This document shows, in pieces, positions 59,174 through 64,000 of a stretch of 64,000 nucleotides of DNA. A program made the translations under genes and the position numbers. The stretch covers positions 1,860,001-1,924,000 of the forward strand of contig JALRME010000002.1 of assembly GCA_026120035.1 (NCBI GenBank), read 5' to 3'. The stretch is from Coleophoma eucalyptorum. Its lineage: Eukaryota; Ascomycota; Leotiomycetes; Helotiales; Dermateaceae. Positions within the stretch are counted from its first letter, which is position 1, and each line of letters begins with the position of its first letter. The notes beneath the pieces are model-generated. The model saw only the letters and a program-made list of their open reading frames with translations. It was not told the origin of the DNA and did not search any database.

Positions 59174-59888
59174 AAGCATGTAGTGAGAAGGAAAGACCCG
59201 ATCCCTATTTACTGGGTACCTTTAGATTCAGGGGTATATATCGATCTGGCTGGACCTGCCGTACATAAGGAAAGGCAATGTCTTCTCGAAAATGGAGAGG
59301 AGCGTAAAAGGTGGCACTTAGCACAGCACTGGATTGCAGTTTTTTTATTAGCGAAGCGTATGTTACGAGTTCATGACTATGTAAATCTTTTAATGGCCAT
59401 CACAAACCAACGTCTTTCGTGCATGGGTACCCTGAATCACATTTCTCTCTATACCACATTCTCTTTTCTGGATAAACGCAGATCCCGAGTTTGATTATCA
59501 TACAGGTATACTACATTACTAAAAACACCCAAACTCCTCGTTCTTTACACTAGTCTGCTATCTTCTCTTGATCTTTATCATGCGAGCCAAACTTGCTGAA
59601 TGCAACAACTGTACAAATGGCTTCGTTGTTAAAGAGGGGTATCAAAAAACCGCTGCAAATGAAACGAGATGAAAAGGAAAAGAACCTGAAAGAAACCGAA
59701 GAAGGACAAAAACAAAGACAAGAGGTGAAAATTGGCTTTGAAGAGCAAAAGCAACCCGCTGAGCTCAAATCCTTTCCTTTCCCATAACCGTATCCCTCCT
59801 AAATTCATATACTCAAATAAAATCACCTGACAAACACCACCCCTCGATCCCAACTCATCACTCCTCCTGTCCTCTCTCATCACCTCAT
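59174..59888. other. Convergent 3' region, no supported gene
   Basis: About 700 bases between converging genes. A Lys/Glu-rich 64-codon frame at 59593 starts with TTG and is probably not a gene. Confidence 0.5.
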
Positions 59889-61609
59889 TCAGGGACTGTT
59901 AGAAATGGCATCACAACCTCCGATCAGCACGTCAGGGACATGCAACTCAAGAGCCTCCTCCGTGATCGCAACTCCATTTTTGACTTCTAACGGCTCACTA
60001 CTAAAGTATCCCACCCACTCATCGGCCTCCAATGGCGTCGCAGGCGCCGTACTGTGCCCGCTGCTGAGTTGGTCCTCTCCCGAGGAGCTGGATGGTGGTC
60101 CAGAGGGCACTGTGTTTGAGATTATGGGAACTGCATCCTGAAAAGGCGGTGCTGGTGTTGTAATGCTACTGGAAATAAGTATAGGAATCGTATGGTCTGG
60201 GAGTTCAGTGGGTTGTGGTGGAAGGGCTTGCTGTTCTAGATTTCTTCGCTCATATTGATCAAGAGAGTAGCGGCGTGTGGGGGGTCGACTCTGCACCTGT
60301 TCTTGTCCTTGCTCCTGAGCTGCCTTTGTGATTTGCCGACTCACCATCTGTCCTTGGAAAATTTCTTGCACTTCATGACTGCAATCGGATTCACTACCGA
60401 GAGAAATTTTTCGTTGGTGAAGAGGTTGCTCGTGTATTGAGTCAATATTGATTGGAGTCCCGGATGGTAGGTTCGAGGTGTGAAGGAGGGGAACAGAGTG
60501 AGACGGCAATGCCGGATTAGGCATTGGAGCTTGTATGGGGAGAGTTCCACTAAGGAGGCCTGACTCGGTCTTGGGATTCTTCTGAACACTCTGTGATTCT
60601 GCCTGGTAAGTAGCAGAGAAAAGGTTGTTGTTATTGTGAGAGCCTTCTTGTTTAAGTGTTGACGATATTGAGGCGTGTCCATTATCAGAGGTAGTCTTAA
60701 CTGACTCTGCTGTTCTTGGCCGCTGTGAAGAGTACCTCAGTAACTATTAAGGTATGGTAAAGCTGTAAGACTTACAGGTTGTGGGTGAGATCTTAGGCCG
60801 ATGTTCTTGACATGTTCTATTAACGCAACCGGTCTCTTGTGCTTACCAACCCTGAGATGAAAGCCATATCCCATTATCGTTGTAGCTGGCAGATCCCCGT
60901 TCACAATTGCGTTGAGACTGAGCCAGGAACGCTCAAGACAGGTTGCACGACAAGACTGACAGCATTTGAATTGACAATCCTTCTGCGGGAGCCAGGGCTT
61001 TGATGCAGGCTTAGAAGGTGTTCTTGAGGGCGAATTTGTTGAACGACGGGAGCTGGCTATTGGGGATGATGAGCTGGGAAGAATAATTTGTAGCCCTTGA
61101 CCTTCAACTTGACCACGATCTTCTAATCCATCATCTCCAATTTGGGCCGCAATTGTATCAAGGAGCTATCACCCATCAGTACTTATATATCACGTGTGGG
61201 TGTAACATACATTCGCTCTCTGAGAGAGGATTTTATTGAGCTGATCTGGTGTGTAGCTCTTAAGGTCAGCGTCACTAATCTCCTCTAAGAAGCTCAGCTT
61301 TGATGCCCGTGCCGCGGGAGATCTCTTCTTTGGAGAATCTTGGCTCTCGAAGATATCAGCCAATTCATCAAATTTCTTGTGCTCGTAGGCAGAATCTCGC
61401 TTCTCGACCACGTCTTCGAGAATCAACTCCTGGTCCTGTGTGCATTTGTACACCCAGCCCATACTTCCCAGTTTGAGGCAACCCTGGCATCGAAATGTGT
61501 CTGTGTATAGGCGTGTCATTGTTAAGTGTGTGCAAGCACCATTATTATGCGGTGACTGGATGATATCTCGAGAAGGACCACCATGTCTCGTCTGTGAAGT
61601 AGGTCCCAT
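59889..61609 (-). CDS. Uncharacterised fungal protein with two Cys-bearing modules
   Basis: Model complement(59889-60722, 60776-61165, 61211-61609), 540 residues, with introns of 45 and 53 bases and all junctions in phase 0. Module one, near residue 40: FRCQGCLKLGSMGWVYKCTQDQE, split here as FRCQGCLK and GWVYKCTQD, has three Cys. Module two, around residues 185-235: DCQFKCCQSCRATCLERSWLSLN, split as DCQFKCC and SCRATCLERSWLSLN, then GYGFHLRVGKHKRPVA. Both look conserved enough to be structural, perhaps metal-binding. The remainder, including the last ~280 residues, is low-complexity and rich in Ser, Pro and Gln. I recall similar unnamed proteins in filamentous ascomycetes but no function. No signal peptide or membrane helix is visible. 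Confidence 0.78.
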
Positions 61610-63286
61610 GATTATTGTAAATCTTCAATGTAGATAGATCTTGGGCGATGAAGAAGTAGAAGAGTGAGAAAATGTCGGATTGTGTTGTGGTAGGCTCGTG
61701 GCGCGCTGTTGTTTGGTGCGGTGTGTGAATTCCTGCACGCTTATCACCCACTTTGAACGAACTGGTATCTTTGCGAAGTCCTCAAACAAGCCCCAAACAG
61801 CTCACAATGAGTTGAATATACCAGTGATACTGATATCAGTCTCTCATATTCCATTCCCTGGCTAGTCACAGCATCAATCGGCTTATCAACCTTGTATCAC
61901 AATGAAGCCAAATCTGCCCGAGCAACCAGCAACCAGCAACCAGCAACCAGCAACCAGCAACCAGCAACCAGCAACCAGCAACCAGCCGCCACCAGCCACG
62001 TCGCTGAAGTCAGGAAAGAGAGAGAGTTTAATTAACACTTTGATAAGGTCTCTTGAATGCTTCCGGTCAGCCCCAAGCTCAAAGGAGGATGGCAAAGAGG
62101 TTCAAAGCCAAGGGCATTTTCAAGCCACTTCGGGTACAAAATCAAGTGCAAGCCTGCTGATCTGTACTCCGCCTATCTCAAGGTGTTTCGTAATGTTGCC
62201 TTCAAGGTCAAGACGCCACTACAGCAGATGAATTGCCACGACTGGCACACAGCAAGAACACAATATCGTGAAGACCAGGACAGAAATCGGGGTTTGGGCA
62301 GCCGATATTTGTTGGGACCGTTCTTGTGCCAAGCCAGGACAGATATGATGAGAGAGAGTTCGCCGGCACAGAAGAAGAAAAGTTGTTGTTGTCGCTGCAC
62401 TCTTGCAGCTTTTGGATATTCTGGAAAGACCCAAGAGGAGAGGAAAAGATAAATTTGCTTACCAGGAGCATGGACCGCAGTTTGTTACAACAAAGATTAT
62501 GTCAACATGGACCATAACCTTGGCCGAATGTAAGGCAAAGAATGTAAAGAATATCAGAAGGAACAAAACAAAAGAAATCATGCGTAGAGGAATGTGCCGC
62601 CGTGCAGCATTGCGAGCCCCAAAACGTAGCCTTTGTCCCAGCGATGAGCGGGAAGGAAAGCTTTAGCTGAATATGGAGAATACTTTGAGGTCTGAGCATC
62701 CCATCCCACTTGCCCCAGGTACGTACCAGAGGTCGGTATCCTGTCTCTAACGACATTCCAATCACCATTGTGTAGGCGTTGACACATCAGTTCGCGCTTA
62801 TCAGCCTGGCATACTGAACGAGTTGATAAGACACCCATTGTATTGCGAAAGAGCAGAAATTTTCATTTTGCAGTACAATTTGTTGTCGTCGCATTGGCGA
62901 CCTCCGGCCTTGCGACATCAAACAGCTCAGCCATCATCCTTGCTAGTCCCAGAGCCGTCGGTCCCTCATCATCCAGCTCACGTATCGACATCTTGCTTTT
63001 GTTCTCAGCAACACCATCACTCAATCGCTGGTAAAACATAGCCAGAGAGTGTAGCCTTCCCTACTAAAGAGGTCAGTTGATCCCGTTTTGGCGCATTTCC
63101 CATGGCGCAAACAGCCCCGAGCTTCTTCGGCGCGCTTTGTTGACCTCGGCTCGAGCTACTGTCAACAATAGGTCTCCTCAGTTTACTATTCGAGCTACCC
63201 CGGATATCTAATTAAGATTCCTCCCTAACACGTTCATTGCAGATTCCTGAAGCCGTCCGGCATCTCACACACGATCTGCGCTCACG
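61610..63286. other. Divergent promoter region with heptamer repeat, no supported gene
   Basis: About 1.7 kb between divergent starts. ORFs at 61902-62231 and 62057-62452 begin with ATG but have no recognisable domain; the first is mostly translated repeat. I see no RNA gene. Confidence 0.5.
61921..61986. repeat. Heptanucleotide tandem repeat AGCAACC, 9.4 perfect copies
   Basis: Nine perfect copies of AGCAACC plus AGC, then a degenerate tail (CGCCACCAGCC). Because 7 is not a multiple of 3, the array is open in all frames and yields a 7-residue protein repeat (SNQQPAT), which inflates local ORFs. Confidence 0.95.
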
Positions 63287-64000
63287 ATGTCGGTCAAATT
63301 CGAGAAAGATACCATTCAACAAACAGGCGGTATCGCCGCCGCCCAAGGTGCCGCTGCCATGGGCTCGAAAAAGCACGACTTAGCCCATGAGGTTGGAACG
63401 GCATTGACTGGAGGCAAGGGCAACGTTGGACAGCCAGGATACTTAGCTGTATGTTCACCATCGAGATACTCATACTCTCGCAATGCATTAATCAGTCGCG
63501 TACAGGCCTACCTCAAGCAGCTACAAACCAACCCCCTTCGAACGAAGATGCTTACTTCCGGGTCTTTGTCTGCACTACAAGAGCTGTTGGCATCATGGAT
63601 TGCAAAAGATCGCAACAAGGATGGACACTACTTTACTTCCCGAGTCCCTAAGATGGCTGCGTACGGAGCGTTTATTAGCGCACCTCTTGGCCATGTCTTG
63701 ATCAGCATCCTGCAGAAGATGTTTGCTGGCCGAACAAGTCTCAAGGCCAAAATCCTACAGATTCTCGTCAGCAACTTGATTGTATGAAATCTCTCCTGGA
63801 GTATATCTTATTAATGTGAAGCTAACACTTAACCAAAAGATTGCGCCAATTCAAAACAGTGTGTACCTTGTCTCAATGGCAATTATCGCTGGTGCCCGCA
63901 CCATTCACCAAGTCCATGCAACTTGGAAGGCCGGTTTCATGCCAGTTATGAAGGTCAGCTGGCTCTCATCGCCGCTATGCCTTGCCTTTGCCCAGAAGTT
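63287..64000 (+). CDS. Mpv17/PMP22-family membrane protein, 3'-truncated
   Basis: Exons 63287-63448, 63506-63781 and 63840->64000, joins in phase 0; the gene runs off the right edge. The third exon restores LIIAPIQNSVYL. After a short polar N terminus come AYLKQLQTNPLRTKMLTSG and then several hydrophobic helices. WKAGFMPVMKVSW is the conserved Mpv17/PMP22 segment (family form W..NF.PV..R..W). Fungal members of this longer type are annotated as peroxisomal membrane proteins, while yeast Sym1 is mitochondrial; they are thought to form small channels. About 200 residues are visible, so roughly the last 50-70 are missing. The AAGGTCAGC near 63955 resembles a donor, but reading through it gives the expected family sequence. 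Confidence 0.88.

Noticed and set aside
61902..62231. ATG-initiated ORF containing the SNQQPAT protein repeat
   Set aside because: The open frame is produced by a heptamer DNA repeat that is open in all frames; the rest has no motif.
1..64000. CRISPR arrays, insertion sequences, transposon ends or biosynthetic clusters
   Set aside because: None seen: no regular spacer-repeat arrays, transposase, reverse transcriptase or synthase domains; the content is ordinary fungal chromosomal genes.

Overview
The window looks like nuclear DNA of a filamentous ascomycete (Pezizomycotina). Most introns are short (about 45-130 bases) with GT...CTAAC/CTGAC...AG signals. The protein families are fungal and the two 5S rRNA genes are free-standing. 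A leotiomycete is my best guess, but that is inference. I re-joined exons by hand, checking reading phase at every junction, so most coordinates are supported splice models and not bare ORFs.

Layout. 1-3305 (+): RAD5-type helicase/E3 ligase, cut at its 5' end by the window edge. 4585-6499 (-): HTF1/RfeB-like homeobox regulator, facing a 7.7 kb stretch (6500-14224) with no convincing gene but many short tandem repeats. 14225-16621 (-): 798-residue low-complexity protein of unknown function. 16622-20235: no gene seen. 20236-21987 (-): six-exon HORMA protein that I read as HOP1. 23944-27254 (+): CDC4 F-box/WD40 protein. 27560-28447 (-): GNAT acetyltransferase. 28932-30071 (-): AHA1. 31429-32331 (+): four-helix membrane protein. 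32675-32992 (+): two direct 5S rRNA genes. 34464-36110 (+): UDP-galactose-type transporter. 36823-41831 (+): MER3/HFM1 meiotic helicase. 42546-44380 or 44621 (-): PPIL2-type cyclophilin/U-box protein. 46264-48742 (+): Zn2Cys6 protein with duplicated small exons and a repetitive tail. 49799-52311 (-): secreted copper amine oxidase. 53125-56669 (-): EFL1/RIA1. 57880-59173 (+): double-PH (OPY1-like) protein. 59889-61609 (-): uncharacterised Cys-bearing fungal protein. 63287-64000 (+): Mpv17/PMP22 protein, cut by the right edge.

Most genes are conserved housekeeping genes with no operon logic. Two functional links stand out: HOP1 (meiotic axis) and MER3 (crossover helicase) lie about 15 kb apart, and RAD5 adds a third chromosome-maintenance gene. 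The least ordinary parts are the exon-duplicated Zn2Cys6 gene with ~70-base repeats upstream, an in-frame two-exon extension upstream of the usual PPIL2 start, the variant 5S pair, two apparent GC-AG introns, and the repeat-rich desert upstream of the homeobox gene.
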